Assembly: GCA_016218545.1 (NCBI GenBank)
Contig: JACRDQ010000029.1
Location: 1-64,000, forward strand
Origin: Elusimicrobiota bacterium
GTDB lineage: Bacteria; Elusimicrobiota; Elusimicrobia; UBA1565; UBA9628
DNA: 64,000 bases
Direction of reading: 5' to 3'
A model generated the notes under the pieces. The model ran no database searches, was not told where the DNA came from, and worked only from the letters and a program-made list of their open reading frames with translations. Below, one piece after another: positions 35,829 to 44,488 of the stretch; positions within the stretch are counted from its first letter, which is position 1; every line of letters begins with the position of its first letter. Both the position numbers and the translations under genes were made by a program.

Positions 35829-36661
35829 ACCGGCGACAGGCGGGCGTCACGCTCACGGAACTCATGCTGGGCATGGCCATCATGGGGATCATGGTCGCCG
35901 GCTTCTCCTCGCTCCTGCAGTTCGTCATCAAGACCACGACCAAGGCCCAGACCACGGGCGAGGCCCAGGAGCTCACCCGGCAGGGGCTCATGAAGGTCGA
36001 GGAGGCGCTCGTCCATGCCAATGCGATCATGGCGGCCTCGCCGACGCTCGTCGAATTCGTCGTGGACATCGACCAGAGCCCCGTCTACGACGCGAACGCG
36101 GACTGGGACGCGGACGGGATCCCGAACTACAGGGACGGAGACCGCGACAGCGACGCCAACCAGCTGCTTCCGGCCGCCTCCCAGTGGCAGACCGGCTTCA
36201 ACCTCAAGGACGACGACGAGGACGGCGACGGCCAGATGGACGCGCGCCGGAGGATATGGCTCTCGAGCCGCACCCTCTACCTGGATACGAGCCTCAACGG
36301 CGGCGCCTGGGGAGGCTCGCGCATGAGGACCCTCATGGTCAACGTCTCCACCCTGAACTTCACCTACTGGGGCAACAAGGCCAACGCCCTGGGCCGCAAC
36401 CTCGACCGCGGGAGCGACGGCCTCTCGAGCACAGGCGACGCGGGAGAGAACGACGGCATCATCTCCGCCAGGGAGATGGACATGGTCGCTCCCGTCGCCG
36501 GCATGGGAAACCTCAACGGACTGCTGGATACGGCCGACGAGAGACGCTACGTGACCACGGTCCGTCTCTACCTGGGCGCGGACCGCAACAACGACGGGAC
36601 CACCGATTATGCGGTCGAAACGGACGTCTATCCGCCGCTCCTGCCCGTCAAGAGCAGGTAG
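35825..36661 (+). CDS. PilW-like pseudopilin with Asp-rich calcium-type loops
   Basis: A 278-residue protein with a canonical type III signal: MNRRQAG then VTLTELMLGMAIMGIM (Gly -1, Glu +5). The globular part holds three acidic runs, in the regions of DANADWDADGIPNYRDGD, DDDEDGDGQMD and DRNNDGTTD, with DxDxDG spacing typical of EF-hand or thrombospondin-3 calcium loops. The ATG at 35825 overlaps the previous stop, which fixes it. Its size and signal fit PilW-like minor pseudopilins that prime or tip a type IV pilus-like fibre. Confidence 0.78.
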   Translation: MNRRQAGVTLTELMLGMAIMGIMVAGFSSLLQFVIKTTTKAQTTGEAQELTRQGLMKVEEALVHANAIMAASPTLVEFVVDIDQSPVYDANADWDADGIPNYRDGDRDSDANQLLPAASQWQTGFNLKDDDEDGDGQMDARRRIWLSSRTLYLDTSLNGGAWGGSRMRTLMVNVSTLNFTYWGNKANALGRNLDRGSDGLSSTGDAGENDGIISAREMDMVAPVAGMGNLNGLLDTADERRYVTTVRLYLGADRNNDGTTDYAVETDVYPPLLPVKSR

Positions 36662-37916
36662 CCCGGCCCCGGGCGGCTCCCGGGAACGCGGCAGCGCGCT
36701 GCTGGCGGCGCTGGCGGTCCTCCTGTTCGCCCTGCCGGTCGCCATCGTCTTCTACAAATACTCGGCGCAGACCCTGGTGAGCGCCATGCAGGACCGGCGG
36801 CAGCAGACCGCTGCCCTTATCGCCAACAACGCGGTCACGGACTACATGAGGCAGTTCTCCCAGAACGCCTACGACGGCCACTACGACGCCGACCAGCTCT
36901 CCAGGCCCGAGGCGTTCTATTCCGCGGGCTTCTCCACCGTGACCTTCGAGGCCGACCAGGTCAACCGCACGGTCTTCCTGCGCGCGACCGGGACCTACGG
37001 CACCGAGGCCAAGCCGCTCGCCCGCAAGGTCCTCGAGGCCCTCATCCAGTTCCAATCCGACCTGGTCCAGTACGGGACCATGGTCAACGGAGCCTTCACG
37101 GTGTCGGCCAGCAACGTGCGCTACGACGGCGGGTTCTGGACCAACGGCAGCCTCTCCGTGACCGGGGCCGACGTGAGGTTCAACGGGGGGCCCGTGGTCG
37201 TCAACGGAAACCTCTCCGGCGCGGCCTCGGTCGTCATCGACGGCGACCTCTACTACTCGGGCACGAGCGCGGGCTCGGTCACGGTCCTGGGCAACACTTA
37301 CAACTACGTCCCGTCCGTGACTTGGCCGGCGCTGGATTTCGCCTACTACGACGCCCATTACACCTACAAGAGCACCGTCAACCGGACCATCGTCTTCAAC
37401 TCCACCGCGACCTTCACCGTGGTGGGAGGCGCGACCTACGGCATCCCGCCGGACGGAGCCATCATCTACTGCGAGAACTGCAACCTTACCCTCCGCGGCG
37501 TCGTCAGCGGCAGGGTGACGGCCGTAGCCGGGGGCGACGTGGGAAACTGCTCGAGCGCCAACGGCAAGATCACGGTGTCGGACGACCTCTACTACGTCGG
37601 CGCCAGCTCCATCGCGGCCGGTCCCGCCCAGTCCTTCGCGGCGCTGGCGCGCAACTGCGTGACCTTCTCCAAGAACGGCTCGGACCTGCTGGCGGCCGGG
37701 ATCTACTTCGTCGAGCAGGGAATGGGCAACATGCAGATGTCCGGCTCGTCGGGCAGGAGGTTCTGGCTCTACGGCGTGCGCACCCAGGGGATCACGATCA
37801 GTCCGTCGAGCTCCTTCAACGCCCAGCGCTCCATCAACTACGACCCCAACCTGCGCTCCTATCCGCCGCCGGGCCTGCCGGAGAAGGCGCTCCTCGTCAA
37901 CTGGAACCTGCGCTGA
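36609..37916 (+). CDS. PilX/GspK-like pseudopilin
   Basis: About 435 residues if the ATG at 36609 is used; that start overlaps the preceding gene by 53 bases, and no ATG, GTG or TTG occurs between it and the signal. The signal SRERG-SALLAALAVLLF has Gly -1 but Ala instead of Glu at +5, as in GspK/PilX-class tip pseudopilins. The rest is rich in beta strands with polar Ser/Thr/Asn repeats (GAFTVSASNVRYDGGFWTNG). It lies last in a three-gene pseudopilin set; no PilB, PilC, PilD or secretin pore gene is in the window. Confidence 0.7.
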   Translation: MRSKRTSIRRSCPSRAGSPAPGGSRERGSALLAALAVLLFALPVAIVFYKYSAQTLVSAMQDRRQQTAALIANNAVTDYMRQFSQNAYDGHYDADQLSRPEAFYSAGFSTVTFEADQVNRTVFLRATGTYGTEAKPLARKVLEALIQFQSDLVQYGTMVNGAFTVSASNVRYDGGFWTNGSLSVTGADVRFNGGPVVVNGNLSGAASVVIDGDLYYSGTSAGSVTVLGNTYNYVPSVTWPALDFAYYDAHYTYKSTVNRTIVFNSTATFTVVGGATYGIPPDGAIIYCENCNLTLRGVVSGRVTAVAGGDVGNCSSANGKITVSDDLYYVGASSIAAGPAQSFAALARNCVTFSKNGSDLLAAGIYFVEQGMGNMQMSGSSGRRFWLYGVRTQGITISPSSSFNAQRSINYDPNLRSYPPPGLPEKALLVNWNLR

Positions 37917-37932
37917 ATCCGCGGGTCAGCGC
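37910..37932. terminator. Hairpin joining two convergent stop codons
   Basis: GCGCTGA (37910-37916) pairs with TCAGCGC (37926-37932). Each arm contains one gene's stop codon: TGA of the pseudopilin on plus, and TCA of the patatin gene read on minus. With a 9-base loop and no T-run it is a weak candidate for a bidirectional terminator. Confidence 0.45.
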
Positions 37933-39983
37933 CGGAGCGGAGCCGCGCCCGCTTCGGCGAAGAAGGGGATGAGCGCCTTGATCCTGGGGAGGTACTCCTC
38001 GGCCACGCGCTCTCCGAGCTCGATGAGCTCTCGCGCGCGGTGGAGCTCGGTCCAGTGGAAGCCGCGCAGGTCCGGCTCGATGACGAGGTGGGCGGGGTCC
38101 ATGCGCGAGCGGGCGATCTGGTACTCCATGGTGTAGATCATCTGGAAGAAGACGTCCACCACGCTCGGCGCGCGCAGGGCGGCGGGCAGGGCCAGGCTGC
38201 CGATGGTCCCCAGGTCGACCGGCATGGAGAGGATGCCCTCGGACTTGCGCCTGCGGCGGGCCGCATCCCCGGCCCGCCGCGCTCCCGCCGGCAGGGTGAG
38301 GTTGACCGCGAGCAGGATGTCGGCGCCGAGGGAGGCCGCGGCCCGGATGGGGACGGGGCTCACGAGTCCGCCGTCGACGAGGTAGCGTCCGTTGAGCCGC
38401 AGGGGCGCGAAGAGCAGCGGCAGGCCGCAGCTGGCCCTGACGGCCTCGGCCACCTTGCCGGACCGGAGGGTCACCTCCTCTCCGGTCTCGATGTCCGTGG
38501 CCACGCAGGCGAAGGGGAGCTCGAGGTCGTGGAACTCCCTGCTCCCGAACCAGGACCGGAAGAACCTCAGCATGGCGTCTCCCGCGAAGAGGCCCGAGCG
38601 GGGGAGCGTGAGGTCCCAGAGGAAGTTCTCGTACATCCAACCCTTGTCGACGCGGACCGCGATCTCCTCGATCTCCTCGGGCTCCATCCCCAGGGCCATG
38701 AGGCCGCCCAAGAGCGAACCCATGGAGGTTCCGGCCACGAGGTCCACGGGCACGCCCTCGCGCTTGAAGACCTTCAGGATGCCGATGAGCGAGTGCCCGA
38801 GGGCCGCCCCCGAGCCCAAGGCCAGGCCGACCTGCACCCCGCCGATGACTCGGGCGAGCCTGCCCACGCCCCTGAGGGCCTTGGGCTGCGCCTCGAGGGC
38901 GCGGTAGGGGGACCCGGTCGCCCGCAGACGGTCGCCCACGGCGCCGCTCCAGGGGACCGCCAGGCGCCGGACGCCCACGGAGAAGACCTCGACCTCGGGA
39001 TCGCGCTCCCCGAGCCAGGCCTCGATGAGGCGCTCGCGGTCCGGCAGGAGCGACGAGAGCTCGGCGTCGAGGTGCCGGTAGAGCGGGCGGCTCTCCTCGA
39101 CTCCCGCCAGCACGGCCTGCTCGGCCTCAGCCAGGATGGAGCGTTCGACGTCGCCGAGCGCGTTGCCGAGGCTCGCCAGCACGACGTCGTAGGACTCGCG
39201 CAGGTAATTGAGGAAGAGGTAGATGCCGCTGTAGAGCCTCCCCCCCAAGACCTCGGGCCGGAGAGTCAGGACGTCCAGCCCGGAGGCGTGGCGCTGGACG
39301 ATGCCCTGGACGGACCCCGCGGACTGCATGTCCAGGGACCGGAGCCGGGCCTCGTCGAGCGCCGGAGGCTCCAGTCCCAGGCACCGGGCGGCGCGGCCGG
39401 CATCCGGGCCCAGGTCGAGCAGGAGCGTGCGCCTCTTGGTCTGCTCCAGAAGAGCCAGGGCCAGATGGAGGGCCAACACCAGGCGGTCGTCCAGGCCCGC
39501 CGCGACGTTGAGCGTCACCAGCTTCGGGCCTCCCGGGGACTTCCGGAGCACGCCCGAGCCCGAGGCGGTCAGGCGGGCCGAGAGCAGGCGCGTCAGGTGC
39601 GTGAGGAAGGACGGGTTCTCGCGGGCGAGGGCTTCGAAGTCCTGCCGCGCCAGCTTGAGGAACTCGCAGCTGGTGTCGAGCCGGACCGTGACCGAGCGCC
39701 GGTCCCCGGTGAGCAGACCCGCCTCGCCGAGCACGTCGCCCCGGCCCATGAAGGCCAGCACCTCGTCCTTGCCGGCCCGCGGGTTGACGATCCTCACCGA
39801 CCCGGAGGCGACCAGATAGAGGGCGTCCCCCTCGTCCCCCTGGCTGTAGAGGGTCGCCCCCTTGGGCAGGGAGAGCGGCTGCATCCTCCCGGCCAGGCGC
39901 CGGATCTCGGATGAGCTCAGGCCGGAGAAGATGGAGACGCGCTTGAGGAACGGCTCCCAGGAACGCCTCTCCTCGGGATTCAT
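37926..39983 (-). CDS. cNMP-binding / MinD-like / patatin phospholipase fusion
   Basis: A 685-residue, three-part protein. Residues 15-130 form a cyclic-nucleotide-binding fold (GDEGDALYLVASGSVRIV, GRGDVLGEAGLLTGDRRSV). Residues about 153-330 look like a MinD/ParA-type domain (KLVTLNVAAGLDDRLVLALH, TLLLDLGPDAGRAARCLG) without a Walker A loop. Residues about 385-670 form a patatin domain with GSGAALGHSLIG, nucleophile Ser420 in GTSMG and Asp537 in VDGG. The family (NTE/RssA-like) hydrolyses phospholipids; here a nucleotide signal may gate it. A GGAGGT ribosome site precedes the ATG, and a -10 box lies at 40010-40015. Confidence 0.85.
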   Translation of the reverse strand: MNPEERRSWEPFLKRVSIFSGLSSSEIRRLAGRMQPLSLPKGATLYSQGDEGDALYLVASGSVRIVNPRAGKDEVLAFMGRGDVLGEAGLLTGDRRSVTVRLDTSCEFLKLARQDFEALARENPSFLTHLTRLLSARLTASGSGVLRKSPGGPKLVTLNVAAGLDDRLVLALHLALALLEQTKRRTLLLDLGPDAGRAARCLGLEPPALDEARLRSLDMQSAGSVQGIVQRHASGLDVLTLRPEVLGGRLYSGIYLFLNYLRESYDVVLASLGNALGDVERSILAEAEQAVLAGVEESRPLYRHLDAELSSLLPDRERLIEAWLGERDPEVEVFSVGVRRLAVPWSGAVGDRLRATGSPYRALEAQPKALRGVGRLARVIGGVQVGLALGSGAALGHSLIGILKVFKREGVPVDLVAGTSMGSLLGGLMALGMEPEEIEEIAVRVDKGWMYENFLWDLTLPRSGLFAGDAMLRFFRSWFGSREFHDLELPFACVATDIETGEEVTLRSGKVAEAVRASCGLPLLFAPLRLNGRYLVDGGLVSPVPIRAAASLGADILLAVNLTLPAGARRAGDAARRRRKSEGILSMPVDLGTIGSLALPAALRAPSVVDVFFQMIYTMEYQIARSRMDPAHLVIEPDLRGFHWTELHRARELIELGERVAEEYLPRIKALIPFFAEAGAAPLRR

Positions 39984-40009
39984 GACCTCCGCCGCGCGCG
40001 CATCGATTT

Positions 40010-40015
40010 AGTATA
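40010..40015 (-). promoter_or_regulatory. -10 box for the cNMP-patatin gene
   Basis: TATACT on the minus strand, 26 bases before the ATG at 39983. It allows a leader of about 20 bases with the GGAGGT ribosome site at 39985-39990. Confidence 0.5.
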
Positions 40016-40042
40016 ATCCTTGTCTCGCAGCCTTGGACCAGG

Positions 40043-40585
40043 TCACGGGAGCCGCCGCTGGGCGCAGGCGAGGAGGCCGATCACCGTTTTGGAGTCCCGG
40101 ATCCTGCCGCTCAGGACCATCCGCAGGGCCTCCCGGAAAGGAAGGACGACCGTCTCGAGGAACTCGTCGGGGTCGGGGTCCAAGGCGCCGGGGATGAGCC
40201 CCTCGGCCAGGTAGATCGTCAGGCGCTCGTTTGCGAAGGCGGGCGTCGGCCAGAAATCCAGGAGCTTCGTGACCTTGCGCGCCGAGTACCCGGTCTCCTC
40301 CCGCAGTTCCCGCCTGATGCAGGCCAGCGGATTCTCCTTGCCGTCGAACTTGCCGGCCGGGAGCTCCAGCGTCGTGGCGCGCACCGGGAACCGGTACTGC
40401 CGGACCAGGACCACCCTGCGCCTCTCCAGCAGCGGCACCGCCGCGACGGCTCCGGGATGGTCCATGTACTCCCGCAGCGCGGGCTTGCCGTCGGGAAGGC
40501 GCACCCGGTCGGCGCGGAAATGGACGACCCGGCCATGGTAGACTTCGACCTTCCGTGCGAGGGTCTCGACGAAGCGCCGGGACAT
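40043..40585 (-). CDS. Nudix hydrolase, ADP-ribose pyrophosphatase-like
   Basis: A 180-residue enzyme that should cleave ADP-ribose or a related nucleoside diphosphate derivative. The Nudix box is complete: GKFDGKE, seven residues, then RELREETGY. The preceding PVRATTLELPAG and following FWPTPAFANERLTIYLAEGL match the ADPRase/NudF subgroup. I choose the ATG at 40585 over the adjacent GTG at 40588, because the -10 box at 40594-40599 leaves exactly 8 bases before it. Divergent from dnaE. Confidence 0.9.
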   Translation of the reverse strand: MSRRFVETLARKVEVYHGRVVHFRADRVRLPDGKPALREYMDHPGAVAAVPLLERRRVVLVRQYRFPVRATTLELPAGKFDGKENPLACIRRELREETGYSARKVTKLLDFWPTPAFANERLTIYLAEGLIPGALDPDPDEFLETVVLPFREALRMVLSGRIRDSKTVIGLLACAQRRLP

Positions 40586-40593
40586 CACGAGGG

Positions 40594-40601
40594 ATTATAA
40601 C
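40594..40601. promoter_or_regulatory. Shared divergent -10 region of the Nudix gene and dnaE, leaderless both ways
   Basis: The self-complementary core TTATAA serves both strands: TATAAT on minus (40599 to 40594) lies 8 bases before the Nudix ATG, and TATAAC on plus (40596-40601) lies 6 bases before the dnaE ATG at 40608. Only 22 bases separate the two coding regions. Confidence 0.6.
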
Positions 40602-40607
40602 AAAGTC

Positions 40608-43600
40608 ATGACCGGCAAGCCCGAGTTCGTCCACCTCCACAACCACTCCGAATACTCGTTCCTCGACGGCATCATCCGCTTCTCGGACCACGACGGCAAG
40701 CCCTCCGAGCTCATCAAGAGTCTCGCCAAGGAGGGCGCCAAGGGCTTTGCGATCACCGACCACGGGAACATGTACGGCGCCATCGAGTGCTACAACCGCT
40801 GCACCGCCGAGGGCTTGAAGCCCATCATCGGCTCCGAGCTCTACATCGTCAAGGGCTCGCGCCGCGACCGGGGCGGCTCCGAGCGCGAGAACCACCACGT
40901 CGTCTGCCTGGCCAAGGACTTCGAAGGCTATCAGAACCTCATGGCCCTCTCGAGCGCGGCCTTCCTCGAGGGCTTCTACTACAGTCCCCGCATCGACCGC
41001 GAGCTTCTCGCCAAGCACGCCAAGGGCCTCGTCATCCTCTCCGGCTGCATCAAGGGCGAGATCTGCCAGGCCGTCCTCGCCGGCGACTCCTCCGGCGCGG
41101 AGAAGCTCGCCGCGGCCTACCGCGACCTCGCGGACCCGGGGTGCTTCTTCCTCGAGATGATGGACCACGGCATCGAGGACGAAGGTCGGGCCAACGCCGG
41201 GCTCCTCGAGCTCCACAAGCGCCTCGGGATCCCCCTGGTCGCGACCAACGACTGCCACTATCCCCGCAAAACCGACGTGGAGGCCCACGACGCGCGGATC
41301 TGCATCTCCACGGGCTCGCTGCTCACCGACAAGGACCGTCTGCGCTTCGCCGGGCCGGAATACTACGTCAAGTCCCCGGCGGAGATGGCGGCCCTCTTCC
41401 CGTTCGCGCCGGAAGCCCTGTCCAACACCGTGGCCATCGCGGACATGTGCCACCTTGAGATCCCCAAGGGGAAGTTCATCCTCCCCGACTTCCCGGCCCC
41501 GGACGGCATGAGCCAGGACGCCTACCTCGAAGGTCTCTCCCGCGAGGGGCTCGAGCGCCGCTTCCCGGACGGCGTCTCGCAGGCCCATGCGGAGCGCCTG
41601 CGCTACGAGCTCGGGGTCATCCAGAAGAAGGGGTTCTCCGGCTACTTCCTCGTGGTCTGGGACTTCATCGCCTACGCGAAGCGCTCCGGCATCCCGGTCG
41701 GGCCCGGCCGCGGCTCGGGCGCGGGCTCGCTCGTGGCCTTCGCGCTCGGCATCACGAACCTCGACCCCCTCGCCCACAAGCTCCTCTTCGAGCGCTTCCT
41801 CAACCCGGACCGGCCCACCATGCCGGACCTCGACATCGACTTCGCGGACAAGGACCGCGAGCGCATCATCGAGTACGTGCGCCAGCGCTACGGCGCCGAC
41901 CATGTCGCCCAGATCATCACCTTCGGCTCCATGGGGGCCAAGCTCGCGGTCCGCGACGTGGGCCGCATCATGGCCATCCCACTCCCCGAGGTCGACCGCA
42001 TCGCCAAGCTCATCCCCGGAGGGCCCGACGTGACCCTCTACGGCGCCATGCAGAAGAACCCCGACCTCGCCAAGGCCGCCCAGGACCCGCAGATCAAGAA
42101 GCTCCTCGATCTCTCGCTCAAGCTCGAGGGCCTGAAGCGCCACGCCGGCGTCCACGCGGCCGGCACGGTGATCACCAAGGAGCCGGTGGTCCGCTACAGC
42201 CCGCTGGCCAAGGGCAGGGGCGACGTGGTCACCACGCAGTACGACGGGGACATCCTCCCCGCCCTGGGCCTGCTCAAGGTGGACTTCCTCGGCCTGAGGA
42301 CGCTGACCATCATCCAGAACGCCGTGGGCTTCATCCGGCAGCGGAAAGACCCGCTCTTCGACGTCGAGAAGCTCCCGATGGACGACCCCAAGACCTACGA
42401 GCTCCTCCGGCGCGGCGAGTCCCTGGCGGTCTTCCAGCTCGACTCCAACGGCATGCGCACCCTGCTGGCCCAGCTCAAGCCCACGGTCTTCAACGACATC
42501 GTCGCCATCCTGGCCCTCTACCGGCCCGGACCCATGAAGGCCGGCATGGTGGACCGCTTCGTGGAGTGCAAGCACGGCCGGCAGAAGATCTCCTACGAGC
42601 ACCCCATGCTCGAGCCCGTGCTCAAGGACACCTACGGCTGCATCGTGTTCCAGGAGCAGGTCATGGAGATCAGCAAGACCCTCGCGGGCTTCACGGGCGG
42701 CCAGGCCGACACCCTGCGCAAGGCCATGGGCAAGAAGACGCCCGAGGACTTCGAGAAGATGCGGCCGACCTTCATCACCGGGGCCGCCAAGAACAAGATC
42801 CCGAACAAGCTCGCCGACAAGATCTACAACAACCTCCTCGAGTTCGGCGGCTACGGGTTCAACCGGTCGCACACCGCGGCCTACGGGCTGGTGGCCTACC
42901 AGACCGGGTACCTGAAGGCCAACCACCCCCTCGAGTTCATGACCGCGGTCGCGACCTCCGAGATCGGCCACTCCGCGATCGGCGCCGACGACAAGGAGAA
43001 CAAGCTGGTCGTCTACCTTGAGGACGCCCGCCGGATGGGACTCAAGGTCCTGCCTCCCGACATCCAGCGTTCCGGAACCGAGTTCACCATCGAGGATCCG
43101 GACGGCATCCGCTTCGGCCTCGTCGCGGTCAAGAACGTGGGGAGCGCGGCCGCGGAGTCCATCGTCGCGGCCCGGGCCTCGGGCGGCCCCTTCAAGAGCC
43201 TCGTCGACTTCTGCGCCAGGGTCGACCTCAAGGCCGCCAACAAGAAGGCCGTCGAGTCGCTCATCAAGGCGGGCGCCCTCGACACCCTGGACCCCGGAAG
43301 ACCGCCGGCCGAGTCCCGCGCGCGCCTGCTGGCCGCGCTGGAGCATACGGTGGAGCGCCAGGCTCGGGCCCGGGAAGACCTCGCCCGGGGACAGGGCACG
43401 CTCTTCGAGCTCGACAGCCTCTCCGCGGAGCCCGGGGGCGGCCTGCCGGACGCCCCTCCGTGGAACGCCAACGACGTCCTGCGGGCCGAGAAGGAGGTCC
43501 TCGGGTTCTATTTCTCCGGCCACCCCCTCCTGCAGGTGCGCGAGCAGCTCAAGGCGACCGCCACCCACGAGATCGCGGCCCTGAACCCCCAGATCACCGC

Positions 43601-44135
43601 TCCCGTGCGCCTGGCGGGCCTGCTGACCCAGGTGAAGCGCAAGATCACCAAGAAGGGAGAGCAGATGGCCGAGGCGGTCCTCGAGGACCTCTCCGGCTCC
43701 ATCCGCCTGCTGGTGTTCCCACGGGCCTATTCGGGGGGCCACGGCAGGACCGCCCTAGGCGACAAGCTCCAGGCCGGGACCACGGTGGTCGCGGGCGGCA
43801 AGCTCAGCTTCTCGAAATCCGGCGCGGACGAGGCCGAGGGCGGCCCCGAGCTCTTCCTCGACGAGCTCGCTCCCCTGGCCGAGGCCCTCCCCCGGTACGC
43901 GCGCAAGCTCATCATCTCCTGCGAGCCCTCCTCCCTCGACGAAAACGCGCTCGAGGCCTTGCGGACCGCCCTGGAGTCCCACCGCGGCCGCTGCCCCGTC
44001 GAGCTCCAGCACCAGACCCCCGAGGGGGTCGCGGTCCTCGAGGTCGAACAACGCGTTATAATCAACCAAAATCTGTTAGAATCTCTCGACTCAATACTCG
44101 GAGAGAAGGCATGGCGGATCGAAAGCGCATCCTGA
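40608..44135 (+). CDS. dnaE: DNA polymerase III subunit alpha
   Basis: The replicative polymerase subunit, 1175 residues. A PHP domain opens with VHLHNHSEYSFLDG and includes AITDHGNMYG and NDCHYPRKTDVEAHDARIC. The palm contains GPGRGSGAGSLVAF (about 365-378) and the catalytic PDLDIDFADKDRER (about 405-418). YGFNRSHTAAYGLVAYQTGY and a C-terminal OB fold (APVRLAGLLTQVKRKITKKG) follow. PHP metal ligands look intact, so it may proofread or depend on metal there. The end of the gene is AT-rich and contains a promoter for the response regulator that starts 25 bases before the dnaE stop. Confidence 0.97.
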   Translation: MTGKPEFVHLHNHSEYSFLDGIIRFSDHDGKPSELIKSLAKEGAKGFAITDHGNMYGAIECYNRCTAEGLKPIIGSELYIVKGSRRDRGGSERENHHVVCLAKDFEGYQNLMALSSAAFLEGFYYSPRIDRELLAKHAKGLVILSGCIKGEICQAVLAGDSSGAEKLAAAYRDLADPGCFFLEMMDHGIEDEGRANAGLLELHKRLGIPLVATNDCHYPRKTDVEAHDARICISTGSLLTDKDRLRFAGPEYYVKSPAEMAALFPFAPEALSNTVAIADMCHLEIPKGKFILPDFPAPDGMSQDAYLEGLSREGLERRFPDGVSQAHAERLRYELGVIQKKGFSGYFLVVWDFIAYAKRSGIPVGPGRGSGAGSLVAFALGITNLDPLAHKLLFERFLNPDRPTMPDLDIDFADKDRERIIEYVRQRYGADHVAQIITFGSMGAKLAVRDVGRIMAIPLPEVDRIAKLIPGGPDVTLYGAMQKNPDLAKAAQDPQIKKLLDLSLKLEGLKRHAGVHAAGTVITKEPVVRYSPLAKGRGDVVTTQYDGDILPALGLLKVDFLGLRTLTIIQNAVGFIRQRKDPLFDVEKLPMDDPKTYELLRRGESLAVFQLDSNGMRTLLAQLKPTVFNDIVAILALYRPGPMKAGMVDRFVECKHGRQKISYEHPMLEPVLKDTYGCIVFQEQVMEISKTLAGFTGGQADTLRKAMGKKTPEDFEKMRPTFITGAAKNKIPNKLADKIYNNLLEFGGYGFNRSHTAAYGLVAYQTGYLKANHPLEFMTAVATSEIGHSAIGADDKENKLVVYLEDARRMGLKVLPPDIQRSGTEFTIEDPDGIRFGLVAVKNVGSAAAESIVAARASGGPFKSLVDFCARVDLKAANKKAVESLIKAGALDTLDPGRPPAESRARLLAALEHTVERQARAREDLARGQGTLFELDSLSAEPGGGLPDAPPWNANDVLRAEKEVLGFYFSGHPLLQVREQLKATATHEIAALNPQITAPVRLAGLLTQVKRKITKKGEQMAEAVLEDLSGSIRLLVFPRAYSGGHGRTALGDKLQAGTTVVAGGKLSFSKSGADEAEGGPELFLDELAPLAEALPRYARKLIISCEPSSLDENALEALRTALESHRGRCPVELQHQTPEGVAVLEVEQRVIINQNLLESLDSILGEKAWRIESAS
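44074..44082 (+). promoter_or_regulatory. Extended -10 promoter inside the 3' end of dnaE
   Basis: TGT followed by TAGAAT, 28 bases before the response regulator ATG; a GGAGAGAAGG ribosome site lies between. A second TATAAT sits at 44057-44062. The last 90 bases of dnaE are strikingly AT-rich against the local background. Confidence 0.5.
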
Positions 44136-44488
44136 TCGCTGACGACGACCCGGATCTGGTCGACCTCCTGAAGCTGGACCTCACCAACCAGGGCTACGAT
44201 ATCCTGGTGGCGATGAACGGCAAGGAGGCCCTGCAGATGGCCATGGGGGAGAAGGTCGACCTGGTCCTGCTCGACGTCATGATGCCGTACATCGACGGCT
44301 ATCACGTCGCCTACGAGGTCACCAGCAAGCTCGGCTCGGGAGCGCCCTTGATCATCCTCATGACCAGCCGCGACACCACGCGAGAGAAGGGCATCGCCAT
44401 CATGAGCGGCGCGGCCGAGGTCCTCCAGAAGCCCTTCGAGATGGAGTCTCTCCATAAGAAGATCGCGGAGATCCTCTCCAGGTCATGA
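44111..44488 (+). CDS. Single-domain response regulator (receiver only)
   Basis: A 125-residue CheY-like receiver with no output domain. It has acidic pocket D11-D12-D13, phospho-acceptor Asp55 in DLVLLDVMMPYIDGYHV, switch Thr in LMTSRD and Lys107 in EVLQKPFE. Such proteins relay phosphate or regulate by binding partners. It overlaps the dnaE end by 25 bases and has its own promoter inside dnaE. It overlaps the next gene by 4 bases. The HAMP protein at 46370 and the orphan GAF kinase at 25717 are conceivable partners, without direct evidence. Confidence 0.92.
   Translation: MADRKRILIADDDPDLVDLLKLDLTNQGYDILVAMNGKEALQMAMGEKVDLVLLDVMMPYIDGYHVAYEVTSKLGSGAPLIILMTSRDTTREKGIAIMSGAAEVLQKPFEMESLHKKIAEILSRS

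Noticed and set aside
40012..40017. Perfect TATAAT on the plus strand
   Set aside because: No plus-strand gene follows; it would make only antisense RNA to the Nudix gene. The overlapping minus-strand TATACT has a gene at the right distance.
40008..43742. A 1244-codon open frame on the minus strand opposite dnaE
   Set aside because: It is a shadow of dnaE: G/C-ending codons keep the opposite frame free of stops. Its composition is low-complexity and no domain is visible.
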